Source: Spirochaetia bacterium
Lineage (GTDB): Bacteria; Spirochaetota; Spirochaetia; Treponematales; Treponemataceae
Assembly: GCA_900770075.1 (NCBI GenBank)
Contig: CAAGIZ010000003.1
Coordinates: 1-13,679 of the forward strand
Length of the DNA stretch: 13,679 nucleotides
Direction: 5' to 3'
A model generated the notes under the pieces. It did not search any database. It saw only the letters and a list, made by a program, of their open reading frames with translations, and was not told the origin of the DNA. Below, in pieces: positions 5,628 to 11,825 of this stretch (position 1 is the stretch's first letter; each line of letters opens with the position of its first letter). A program made the translations under genes and the position numbers.

Positions 5628-6464
5628 ATGCAGGAAGAAAACTTGATTGAAGACATTGTTTTAAGACACTCTGCCCGCGGAATGAACCTTCTTCGCAGCG
5701 TGATGCAGGGCTGTTATGCAAAAGATGCTGCAGAAAGCATTTTGTCCTGGCAGAGGGGCACGGTTTTTTTGACCACGGGCTTTTACGTGGCAGGCTTTGC
5801 CGAAACCGACGGCCCTGCGGGCACTGTCTTTCTTGCCCTTGCGCTGGAAAAACTTGGCTTTAATCCTGTAATTGTTACTGACGAGTTTTGCAAGGGATTT
5901 TTTGAGCTTAAAAAAATAAAGACCGTTTACATGCCCTTTGATTTTGGAGAAAACTGGTGCAAAACCCTGCTAAAGGAGTACAATCCTGTGGGGCTTATTT
6001 CTGTGGAACGGTGCGGAAAAAACCTTAACGGAAATTACGAAAATATGCGGGGAAAGAGCATAAGTGAGTTTACCGCAGAAACTGACATTTTGTTTGAACT
6101 TTGCCTTGGAAAAATTCCTACGGTGGGAGTAGGGGACGGCGGAAACGAAATAGGCATGGGAAACGTTTCTGATTTTATCCGTCAGAATCTTACACTTGTT
6201 CCTTGCCGGGTAAAAACCGACTGTCTGGTGATTGCCACGGTGAGCAACTGGGGTGCCTATGCCATTGCAGCCTATCTGGAAGAGCTTTCGGGTGTAGCGG
6301 CTCTGCTGCCGGATTTTGAAGAAGTGAAGAATTATATAGAAGAAACTGTTAAAATTGGCAGCGTGGACGGCGTTTCCGGAAAAAAATCTGTAAGCGTCGA
6401 TGGTTTTGGAATGGATGTGGAAAAGGAAATTCTTGATTTATTGAAGGAAAAAATTTCTGGCTGA
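5628..6464 (+). CDS. DUF4392 protein, D-glutamate cyclase-like
   Basis: This 278-residue protein belongs to the DUF4392 / glutamate cyclase C-terminal family. Its human relative DGLUCY converts D-glutamate to 5-oxo-D-proline. Conserved blocks are TTGFYV (49-54) with ETDGPAGT (59-66), VERCGKNLNGNYENMRG (126-142), the glycine-rich GVGDGGNEIGMGNV (167-180) and SNWGAYAI (206-213). I chose the ATG at 5628 because GGAGG lies 5 bases upstream; a GTG frame opening at 5571 would start inside the operator. It is cytosolic, with no signal peptide. The nearby D-amino-acid aminotransferase could make or use D-glutamate, and PxpA lies downstream. Family assignment is strong; the cyclase reaction in bacteria is inferred from the human enzyme and this context. 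Confidence 0.82.
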   Translation: MQEENLIEDIVLRHSARGMNLLRSVMQGCYAKDAAESILSWQRGTVFLTTGFYVAGFAETDGPAGTVFLALALEKLGFNPVIVTDEFCKGFFELKKIKTVYMPFDFGENWCKTLLKEYNPVGLISVERCGKNLNGNYENMRGKSISEFTAETDILFELCLGKIPTVGVGDGGNEIGMGNVSDFIRQNLTLVPCRVKTDCLVIATVSNWGAYAIAAYLEELSGVAALLPDFEEVKNYIEETVKIGSVDGVSGKKSVSVDGFGMDVEKEILDLLKEKISG

Positions 6465-6510
6465 AAAGGGGATTTTTGGACAAGGGGCTGGAGCACCGCC
6501 GAAGGCGTTC

Positions 6511-6538
6511 GGCAAAAAGAGGCGGAGCCTTTTTTTGC
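6511..6538 (+). terminator. Intrinsic terminator after the cyclase-like gene
   Basis: GGCAAAAAGAGGC-GGA-GCC followed by seven T and GCC. The GC stem is flanked by A and T runs, so it could work in both directions. It lies about 46 bases after the cyclase-like stop and suggests that pxpA is not simply co-transcribed, or is expressed by partial read-through. Confidence 0.6.
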
Positions 6539-6578
6539 CGAATGTAGCGCGTAAGACGCGGAAGTGCGGAAGACCCGG

Positions 6579-6617
6579 TTTTTGCGGTGGCGGAGCCCTG
6601 CGCAGCCGCTGCAAAAA
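6579..6617. repeat. GC-rich hairpin upstream of pxpA
   Basis: TTTTTGCGGTGGC pairs, with G-U or mismatched positions, with GCCGCTGCAAAAA. The structure lies about 46 bases before the pxpA start. I saw no convincing promoter between the terminator at 6511-6538 and pxpA, and no GTGCACGAT site. Confidence 0.4.
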
Positions 6618-6663
6618 TGGCCCCGAAAAAAAAGTTGCCTGAATGGATATTCCGGGAGGTTTT

Positions 6664-7425
6664 ATGCTAAAAGTTGATTTAAACTGCGATTTGGGAGAAA
6701 GTTTTGGAAATTACACCCTGGGGCTGGACGGGGAAGTGATAAAATTTGTGTCTTCGGCTAATGTGGCCTGCGGGTTTCATGCTTCTGACCCCCTTGTCAT
6801 GCAGAAAACTGTAAAAATGGCAAAGGAAGCTGGCGTTGCTGTGGGGGCGCACCCCGGTTACCCGGATCTGGTGGGTTTTGGCAGGCGGAATTTGAATGTT
6901 CAGCCGGCGGAACTTAAGGCAATGGTTCAATACCAGATTGGAGCCTTAAAGGCTTTTTGTCAGGCGGAAAAAATCGGACTTCAGCACGTAAAGCCTCATG
7001 GGGCAATGTACAATATGGCGGCAAAGGACGAAAAACTGGCTCTTGCCATTGCGGAAGGCATTGCAGAAATTGACCCTTCTTTGATTTTGCTGGGGCTGAG
7101 CGGAAGCGAGATGCTCAAGGCGGCGGAAAAACTGGGGCTTAAGGCCAAAAAAGAGGTCTTTGCTGACCGGGCTTACGAGGAAGACGGCACTCTTGTTGCC
7201 CGTACTAAACCAGGAGCGATGATTTTGAACGAGGACGAAGCCATTGAGCGGGTTTTAGGAATGATAAAATTCGGCAAAGTTAAGGCAGTTACCGGACGGG
7301 AAATAGGCATAGAGGCGGATTCCGTGTGCGTGCACGGCGACAGCCCCAAGGCCCTTGAATTTGTAAAAAAGATAAATGCCGCTCTTTCGGGTGAAGGAAT
7401 CTGCGTTGCGGCCATGGGCAGTTGA
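6664..7425 (+). CDS. pxpA: 5-oxoprolinase subunit A, PxpA (LamB/YcsF family)
   Basis: This 253-residue protein has the normal family length and full motif set: DLNCDLGESFG (5-15), ANVACGFHASDP (32-43), GAHPGYPDLVGFGRR (61-75), QHVKPHGAMYN (107-117) and TGREIGIEADSVCVHGDSP (210-228). PxpA works with PxpB and PxpC as an ATP-dependent 5-oxoprolinase that opens 5-oxoproline to glutamate. A strong GGGAGG lies just before the ATG at 6664; an in-frame ATG at 6643 lies upstream of that site and is less likely. PxpB and PxpC are not in the window, so they are either elsewhere or absent. Placement after the DUF4392 gene suggests handling of its 5-oxoproline product. The family call is secure; the link to D-glutamate is inference. 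Confidence 0.9.
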   Translation: MLKVDLNCDLGESFGNYTLGLDGEVIKFVSSANVACGFHASDPLVMQKTVKMAKEAGVAVGAHPGYPDLVGFGRRNLNVQPAELKAMVQYQIGALKAFCQAEKIGLQHVKPHGAMYNMAAKDEKLALAIAEGIAEIDPSLILLGLSGSEMLKAAEKLGLKAKKEVFADRAYEEDGTLVARTKPGAMILNEDEAIERVLGMIKFGKVKAVTGREIGIEADSVCVHGDSPKALEFVKKINAALSGEGICVAAMGS

Positions 7426-7457
7426 ATCCCCCTCCCCCTCAGACCGCAACCGCACCT

Positions 7458-7489
7458 CCCCTGTGGTTTTATTACGTTAGAAACAGGGG
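7458..7489. terminator. Hairpin between convergent genes
   Basis: CCCCTGT and ACAGGGG form a perfect 7-bp stem with an 18-base loop, located between the converging pxpA and XRE genes. No clear U-tract follows on either strand, so terminator activity is uncertain. Confidence 0.35.
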
Positions 7490-7496
7490 GGGATGT

Positions 7497-7784
7497 TTAT
7501 AGCATAGCGACTCTAAGTTGTTTCCCAAATACAGAAGCTACTTTTTGTAAAGTAGATAGTCTTATATCTTCAGAATGATTTTCCATTCTTGAAATCACGC
7601 TTTTTTTTGTATTAAGTTTTTCTGCAAGCTGTTCCTGTGTCATTCCTTTTTCAAGACGCATTTCTTTTATCATTATTCCGATTTTAAACTCTTCATAACC
7701 AGTGTCAAAACCAGCTGCAAAATCAGAATCCATTTCCTTTCTCTGGGAAATATAATCATCTAAATCAAAAGTCTGATTTTTCAT
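7497..7784 (-). CDS. XRE-family DNA-binding protein, HigA-like antitoxin type
   Basis: This 95-residue protein has an acidic N-terminal helix region (residues 1-35, DLDDYISQRKEMDSDF) and an XRE helix-turn-helix at about 37-90 with MTQEQLAEKLNTKKSVISRM. The layout is that of HigA-like antitoxins normally encoded right after a RelE/HigB toxin gene. Here the gene upstream on the same strand is an alpha/beta hydrolase ending 31 bases away, and no toxin is visible. I chose the ATG at 7784 because GAGGTG lies 6 bases before it; an in-frame GTG at 7793 overlaps that site. It is probably co-transcribed with the hydrolase. It may be a solitary antitoxin or a plain regulator. Confidence 0.8.
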   Translation of the reverse strand: MKNQTFDLDDYISQRKEMDSDFAAGFDTGYEEFKIGIMIKEMRLEKGMTQEQLAEKLNTKKSVISRMENHSEDIRLSTLQKVASVFGKQLRVAML

Positions 7785-7815
7785 TTTTATCACCTCATTG
7801 CGGTAAAAACAGGTT

Positions 7816-8664
7816 TCAGTTTATGCCGGCGGTCTTGTCGATAAAGGCGGCGATTTCTTGGATTATGTTTATGCGTCTGCCCAGGAGGCCGTGTTCGGTG
7901 GGGTATTCCACTCGTTTTTGCAGGGCTTTTGTTGGGTGTTTTTCCAGTTTTTGCCAGAGGGGAAGAATCATCTCGTTTACCGGCGAAACTGAATCGTAGG
8001 TGCCGGCAAAGACCAGCAGGTTTTTGTCTTTTACCTGCTCAAAGGCGTTGGGGTGGGAAATTTCTTCTTTGTTTATTACCACGTCTTCGTAAATTGCATC
8101 TATGCCGTCTGAATTAAGGATTTTTCCTTCTTCCAGAAGAGAGCGGAAATAGCTTTCCTTTGCCCGGTTAAGGTAGCGGGTCGGGTCATAGGGAGTGAGC
8201 ATTATTATTCCCCGAATCCAGTCCAGTTTTTTACCGGCATTTAAGGCCGAATTTGCGCCCATACTGTGCCCTAAAAGATAAATCTGGTCCGGTGCAACGT
8301 CGTATTTTCGGGCAAATTCTTCTGAATGGGCATACTCTGCCAGATTGCAGGCGTCTTCGATGCAGTTGGTTATGAGGTATTTGCCCTGGCTGCCCCAGGC
8401 TCCCCGGTTGTGGGGCACGATTACCACACAGCCGATTCTGCACAGGGCGTGGCTTATGTCGTCGTTGCGGGCTGTTCCCGGAAAACCGTGAAGCATTATT
8501 ACGCAGGGATGGGGTTTGTCAAAATTTGCGGAGGGCCACATTATTTCGCCGTAGATGTGGCTGCCGTTGGAAACAAAATCCAGGGTCGTGTAGTCGGGTA
8601 GGGCTGTAGGATCCAGCTCCTCCGGTTCAGAAAAAAGATATTCAAGGTTTAAATTGGAACTCAT
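7816..8664 (-). CDS. Alpha/beta-hydrolase (esterase or peptidase-like)
   Basis: This 282-residue alpha/beta hydrolase has the oxyanion segment MLHGFPG (57-63), the nucleophile elbow GHSMG with S134 (132-136), the acid in GTYDSVSP (D224) and the histidine in TEHGL (H258). Together they complete a Ser-Asp-His triad. No signal peptide or membrane segment is seen, so it is cytosolic. A GGGAGG lies 5 bases before the ATG, and a near-consensus promoter stands upstream. The XRE gene follows 31 bases downstream. Substrate unknown: the family includes esterases, peptidases and dienelactone hydrolase-like enzymes. Confidence 0.85.
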   Translation of the reverse strand: MSSNLNLEYLFSEPEELDPTALPDYTTLDFVSNGSHIYGEIMWPSANFDKPHPCVIMLHGFPGTARNDDISHALCRIGCVVIVPHNRGAWGSQGKYLITNCIEDACNLAEYAHSEEFARKYDVAPDQIYLLGHSMGANSALNAGKKLDWIRGIIMLTPYDPTRYLNRAKESYFRSLLEEGKILNSDGIDAIYEDVVINKEEISHPNAFEQVKDKNLLVFAGTYDSVSPVNEMILPLWQKLEKHPTKALQKRVEYPTEHGLLGRRINIIQEIAAFIDKTAGIN

Positions 8665-8720
8665 GTTGCCTCCCTGACCTGTTGTTTAACCTTAAATCCT
8701 ACTGCAATACTAGGTAATGA

Positions 8721-8749
8721 TTTATACATCTATTTTTCTTTTGTGTCAA
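8721..8749 (-). promoter_or_regulatory. Promoter of the hydrolase-XRE transcript
   Basis: On the - strand TTGACA and TATAAA are separated by exactly 17 bases. This is the best sigma-70-type promoter in the window. It lies about 57 bases upstream of the hydrolase start and partly overlaps the divergent methyltransferase promoter region. Confidence 0.75.
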
Positions 8750-8750
8750 G

Positions 8751-8759
8751 TGCTATAAT
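8751..8759 (+). promoter_or_regulatory. Extended -10 promoter candidate for the methyltransferase
   Basis: TGCTATAAT is a consensus extended -10 (TGnTATAAT). No clear -35 is needed or seen. Its leader to 8924 contains three tight hairpins: CTGC/GCAG (8781-8794), TAGGGGC-GGCA-GCCCCTA (8803-8820) and GAGGGGAA-TACT-TTCCCCTC (8874-8893). These could attenuate the transcript. Confidence 0.5.
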
Positions 8760-8924
8760 TATCGGAAAATTCGCTTTTTCCTGCTTTTTTGCAGCGGGGT
8801 TTTAGGGGCGGCAGCCCCTAGGAGAAGGGGTAGCGGAAGACACGACAAAGCGGCAGCGACTCGTGGCTGGAGCGAGGGGAATACTTTCCCCTCCTTGCAA
8901 AATTTACTTATTTGGAAACGCTTT

Positions 8925-9917
8925 ATGGAAGAAAAAAAGAGAGCGGCTAACAACAGAACCTTGACTTTAAAACCGGAAGAAATCGACCGTCTGCGAGGCA
9001 GGCTGCTGACGGCGGAAAACTTGACTGACGGGACTGACATTTTAAACAGGACTCTCAACGGCGATATTTTGGAAATGCTGAAATTTGTGCCCGACGGTTT
9101 TGCGGATTTGATTATTATTGACCCTCCCTACAACCTGACGAAAAATTTTAACGGGCTCAAGTTTAATTCCCGGAGTGAAAACCGCTACGACGATTATCTG
9201 GAAAGCTGGTTCCCGGAGGTTTGCAAAAAACTTAAGTCCGGCGGCTCTCTTTATATTTGCGGCGACTGGAAATGTACGGCTTCGCTTCAGAGGGCTGTTG
9301 AAAAAGAACTGACCGTTTTAAACAGAATCACCTGGCAGAGGGAAAAGGGCAGGGGTGCAAAGTCCAACTGGAAAAACGGCATGGAAGACATCTGGTTTGC
9401 CGTTAAAAATCCTGACGATTACTTTTTTAATGTTGATGCGGTGATGATGAAAAGGCGGGTTCTTGCTCCCTATAAAATCGACGGTAAGCCCAAGGACTGG
9501 GACGAGGGGGAGGACGGCAATTTTCGTTTGACCTGTCCTTCTAATTTTTGGGACGATATTTCAATTCCTTTCTGGTCCATGCCTGAAAATACTGACCATC
9601 CGACACAAAAAAGCGAAAAACTTTACGCAAAGTTGATTCTGGCTTCTTCCAGAGAAGGTGATGTGGTTTTTGATCCCTTTTTGGGCAGCGGAACTTCCAG
9701 CGTGGTTGCCAAAAAACTGAACCGGCGTTTCTGCGGCATTGAACTGAACGAAGAATACTGTCTTTGGGCAGAAAAGCGGCTGGAACTGGCAGAAACCGAC
9801 AAATCAATCCAGGGCTATAGGGACGGTGTTTTTTGGGAAAGAAACACCCTTGCTTTTCAGGGGCGGGAGCGGCAGACTGGAAAAAACCGGGAAAGTGGAA
9901 AAAACCGGGCAGACTAG
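8925..9917 (+). CDS. Adenine-specific DNA methyltransferase, beta class
   Basis: This 330-residue N6-adenine DNA methyltransferase has catalytic motif IV, DPPY (66-69), before the AdoMet motif DPFLGSGT (250-257). That order defines the beta class (N6_N4_Mtase). HPTQKS (225-230) leads into the AdoMet motif as usual. The target-recognition region is the central part. I chose the ATG at 8925 with a weak GGAA 7 bases upstream. No restriction endonuclease is adjacent on either side, so it may be an orphan regulator-type enzyme or the survivor of a restriction-modification system. The C-terminal tail (316-330) is a short repeat, TGKNR/SGKNR, coded by an 18-19-base tandem repeat; its last unit recurs at 11004-11022. 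Recognition site cannot be told. Confidence 0.9.
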   Translation: MEEKKRAANNRTLTLKPEEIDRLRGRLLTAENLTDGTDILNRTLNGDILEMLKFVPDGFADLIIIDPPYNLTKNFNGLKFNSRSENRYDDYLESWFPEVCKKLKSGGSLYICGDWKCTASLQRAVEKELTVLNRITWQREKGRGAKSNWKNGMEDIWFAVKNPDDYFFNVDAVMMKRRVLAPYKIDGKPKDWDEGEDGNFRLTCPSNFWDDISIPFWSMPENTDHPTQKSEKLYAKLILASSREGDVVFDPFLGSGTSSVVAKKLNRRFCGIELNEEYCLWAEKRLELAETDKSIQGYRDGVFWERNTLAFQGRERQTGKNRESGKNRAD

Positions 9918-9924
9918 AAAAAAT
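9871..9924 (+). repeat. Tandem repeat at the methyltransferase 3' end
   Basis: Three imperfect units of 18-19 bases follow one another: GGCAGACTGGAAAAAACCG, GGAAAGTGGAAAAAACCG and GGCAGACTAGAAAAAATAG. The last unit contains the stop codon. The 19-mer CGGGCAGACTAGAAAAAAT (9906-9924) recurs exactly at 11004-11022. Confidence 0.8.
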
Positions 9925-9958
9925 AGCAGATAGCCGCAAGGCAGATAAATATGTTCAA

Positions 9959-9987
9959 TTGACTGTAAATAAAAACTGCGGTATTTT
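9959..9987 (+). promoter_or_regulatory. Candidate promoter of the DUF3791-DUF3990 module
   Basis: TTGACT and TATTTT are separated by 17 bases. The predicted start lies only about 4 bases before the first ATG (9998), and no ribosome binding site is seen. The first gene may therefore be translated from a nearly leaderless mRNA. Confidence 0.55.
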
Positions 9988-9997
9988 TAAATAAAAT

Positions 9998-10222
9998 ATG
10001 AATGAAATTCAAAAAGAAGATTTGTATCAGATTCAAGTCAGGCTTTTTCGATTGGCTCAGTTAAACTGGAATATCTCAGCCGCAAAATGCAGCGAACTTT
10101 TTAAAAAGTACAATATTTACGATTATATAGAAACTTGTTATGAAATTTATCACACTCAGGGTGATGAGGCGAGTTTTCAAGACATAGAAAAATATTTAGA
10201 AAATTTGGGGTGCAAAAAATGA
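9998..10222 (+). CDS. DUF3791-family protein, probable antitoxin partner
   Basis: This 74-residue protein carries the DUF3791 pattern: CSELFKKYNIYDYIETCYEI followed by YHTQGDEASFQDIEKYLENLG. Members typically stand beside DUF3990 genes. Its stop overlaps the next start as ATGA. A start at 9998 is favoured because the candidate promoter ends just upstream; no Shine-Dalgarno sequence is visible. The base composition is clearly more A/T-rich than in the methyltransferase. By position and size it is the likely antitoxin or immunity partner of the DUF3990 protein; this is inference. Confidence 0.75.
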   Translation: MNEIQKEDLYQIQVRLFRLAQLNWNISAAKCSELFKKYNIYDYIETCYEIYHTQGDEASFQDIEKYLENLGCKK

Positions 10223-10779
10223 TATTAAAAAACGGTATCAGTTTGTACCACGGAAGTTACGCAAAAATAGAAAACATAAATCTTGAAAAATGCCTGGACG
10301 GGAAAGATTTTGGAACAGGTTTTTATTTGACTTCTGATTATGCACAGGCAGCAAAGTTTATAAAGACTTCAATCGCTAAGGCTGTAAAAAACAGGTTGGT
10401 AGACGAATCAGTTAATACAGGCTATGTGACTAAATTCATATTTAACAAAAATTGTGATATTGTCGTTTATGATTTTAAAAAGGCAGATAAAAACTGGCTT
10501 CATTTTGTGGCAGAAAACCGGAAAAAGGGAATCTTTGGGGATGAAGTAAAAAGATTTCAAAAATATGACATTATCATAGGAAAAATTGCCAACGATGCAA
10601 CTAATCGTGTCATAACAGCATATCTTAATAATGTTTATGGCGAAGTTGGAAGCCACTCTGCCGACAGAACTGCAATTTCGCTCCTGCTTCCAAATAAACT
10701 GAGCAATCAATTCTGTTTTAAAACACAAGATTCTGTTTCTTGCCTTGAATTTTTAGAGGCTGTAGAGGTGCAGGTGTGA
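10219..10779 (+). CDS. DUF3990-family protein, probable ADP-ribosyltransferase-like toxin
   Basis: This 186-residue protein has the DUF3990 signature: SLYHGS (8-13), DFGTGFYLTSDYAQAAKF (30-47), YDIIIGKIANDA (116-127) and NQFCFKT (163-169). The layout H-Y, then GxGFYLT, then a late polar motif recalls the ADP-ribosyltransferase fold, which includes many toxins. The ATG at 10219 overlaps the DUF3791 stop by 4 bases; a GTG 9 bases upstream is possible but less likely. Its own stop overlaps the next gene as GTGA. The three genes form one translationally coupled unit. Enzyme activity and target are not shown by the sequence alone. Confidence 0.78.
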   Translation: MILKNGISLYHGSYAKIENINLEKCLDGKDFGTGFYLTSDYAQAAKFIKTSIAKAVKNRLVDESVNTGYVTKFIFNKNCDIVVYDFKKADKNWLHFVAENRKKGIFGDEVKRFQKYDIIIGKIANDATNRVITAYLNNVYGEVGSHSADRTAISLLLPNKLSNQFCFKTQDSVSCLEFLEAVEVQV

Positions 10780-11015
10780 AGGTAAGCGAAAATGAATATA
10801 CAATGGAAATTCTTGCCTCTCTTGCCGGAAAAGTGATTGCAAAGAAAAAAGGAGTTTCTGATATTCAGGGCTTTGATTTGCTTATGAACTCAAAGACCGG
10901 CGAAATGCTTTTTGACGACCGCTACAATCTTTGGAACAACGGCCCTGATTATATTGCAGCAGAATATTTTTTGGAAACAAACTGCAAAAACAGCAGCGCA
11001 AAACGGGCAGACTAG
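10776..11015 (+). CDS. Small protein, third gene of the DUF3791-DUF3990 module
   Basis: This 79-residue protein starts at a GTG overlapping the DUF3990 stop by 4 bases; AGAGG lies upstream. The segment MNSKTGEMLFDDRYNLWNNG followed by PDYIAAEYFLE resembles small partner proteins that often accompany DUF3990, but I cannot name the family. The C-terminal RAD and stop are coded by the same 19 bases that end the methyltransferase gene. The natural C-terminus may therefore have been replaced when the module was inserted. It could be a second antitoxin component. Confidence 0.65.
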   Translation: MKVSENEYTMEILASLAGKVIAKKKGVSDIQGFDLLMNSKTGEMLFDDRYNLWNNGPDYIAAEYFLETNCKNSSAKRAD

Positions 11016-11022
11016 AAAAAAT
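11004..11022 (+). repeat. 19-bp direct repeat closing the DUF3990 module
   Basis: CGGGCAGACTAGAAAAAAT is identical to 9906-9924. The two copies bracket the whole A/T-rich three-gene module (about 1.1 kb), as expected for insertion with target duplication or recombination at short homology. Confidence 0.8.
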
Positions 11023-11351
11023 CAATAAATAATGCTATAAAGACAGTCGTTATGAAAAACTTTGTTAAAAAAGGAGCCTTTGCTTCTATACAGATGATTA
11101 GTGGGGGGGGGTACTCTGATTTAGCTGAAATTCAGGGAAAGCCTTTTTGCCGGACTGAAAAACCTTTGGTTTTACCCCGTTCAGCGGCCGGCAATGTTTT
11201 TCTTTTTTCCCGTCCTTCATTTTTACCTTCATTTTTTCCTTTATTTAATTCTTTCCATTTACTATCGTTCAGCCCTTTTAATTTTCACGCTTTTTTTACA
11301 ATCCTGCATTTTGCGGAAAAAAACGCAAGGCTTGCGGGGGAGCGGTAAATT
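11023..11351 (+). other. Long leader region before the caspase-like/NusG pair
   Basis: I see no credible gene. An extended -10 (TGCTATAAA, 11033-11041) could start transcription here, giving a leader of about 300 bases. It contains a run of nine G (11103-11111), a strongly T/C-rich stretch (about 11196-11298), and a CGCAA-GGC-TTGCG hairpin just before the next gene. A 98-codon frame at 11052-11348 has a plausible-looking first 30 residues but then becomes a Phe/Ser/Pro-rich translation of the pyrimidine stretch, so I do not call it a gene. Confidence 0.5.
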
Positions 11352-11825
11352 ATGCCGGGCTATGCAGTTTTAATCGGAGACTCTCCCGAAGAATTCCGCC
11401 AGAAAAAACTGGAAGAGATGTATGACTTTCTTCAGACAAAGGAAGGCGGATTTTTTGAACCTGAAGAAATAGTTGAATTTCCCAACGGGATTTCTGAACT
11501 TACGCTGGAAAGCGTCCTGAACAATATATTAGAAGAAAATCCCAAAAGAATTCTCCTGTATATCGTAACGAAAACACCTGTAAAAAATTCGGAAAAATCT
11601 GTCTGGGCAGGCGGGGAAGAAATCAGAAAAGACGTAATCGCTTTTTATGAAAAACTTGCGGAAAAAACCGGGGCGAGTTTTCAGGTGGTTTATGATGTCT
11701 GTTCAGATTTTATAAGCGAAGATGAACTGGGGTACGAAGAGCCACAAGAGCCTGACCTGGAAGATTTGCGTCAGAAGGGGAACGGTTACAGAGAGGAAGA
11801 AAACGGCCGGGAGTCCTTTATTTAA
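11352..11825 (+). CDS. Uncharacterised protein with faint caspase-fold resemblance, paired with a NusG paralogue
   Basis: This 157-residue protein begins GYAVLIGDSPEEFRQKKLEE, then carries GGFFEPEEIVEFPNG, a predicted strand RILLYIVTKTP and then VVYDVCSDF with C117. The order of a VLIG strand, helix, G-F-x-x-E-E-I-x-x-F-PNG, a hydrophobic strand, and a D-x-C strand end resembles caspase-like (C14) domains. However, the histidine motif (normally xGHG) is replaced by TKTPVK, so any protease activity is doubtful. The last 30 residues are acidic and polar. GGGGGAG lies 9 bases before the ATG. The stop overlaps the NusG start as TAATG, so the two proteins are probably made together. Function unknown. 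Confidence 0.65.
   Translation: MPGYAVLIGDSPEEFRQKKLEEMYDFLQTKEGGFFEPEEIVEFPNGISELTLESVLNNILEENPKRILLYIVTKTPVKNSEKSVWAGGEEIRKDVIAFYEKLAEKTGASFQVVYDVCSDFISEDELGYEEPQEPDLEDLRQKGNGYREEENGRESFI

Noticed and set aside
7329..7336. CGTGCACG inside pxpA as a further GntR operator
   Set aside because: It lacks the full GTGCACGAT and lies deep in coding sequence (Val-His-Gly codons); the GTGCAC at 668-673 in the HAD gene is likewise only the 6-mer core.
9871..9924. CRISPR-like array at the methyltransferase end
   Set aside because: The 18-19-base units are directly adjacent without spacers and are coding; no CRISPR array was seen anywhere in the window.
11052..11348. 98-codon + strand frame before the caspase-like gene
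   Set aside because: After about 30 residues it is a Phe/Ser/Pro-rich translation of a pyrimidine stretch; it has no clear ribosome binding site and I recognise no domain.
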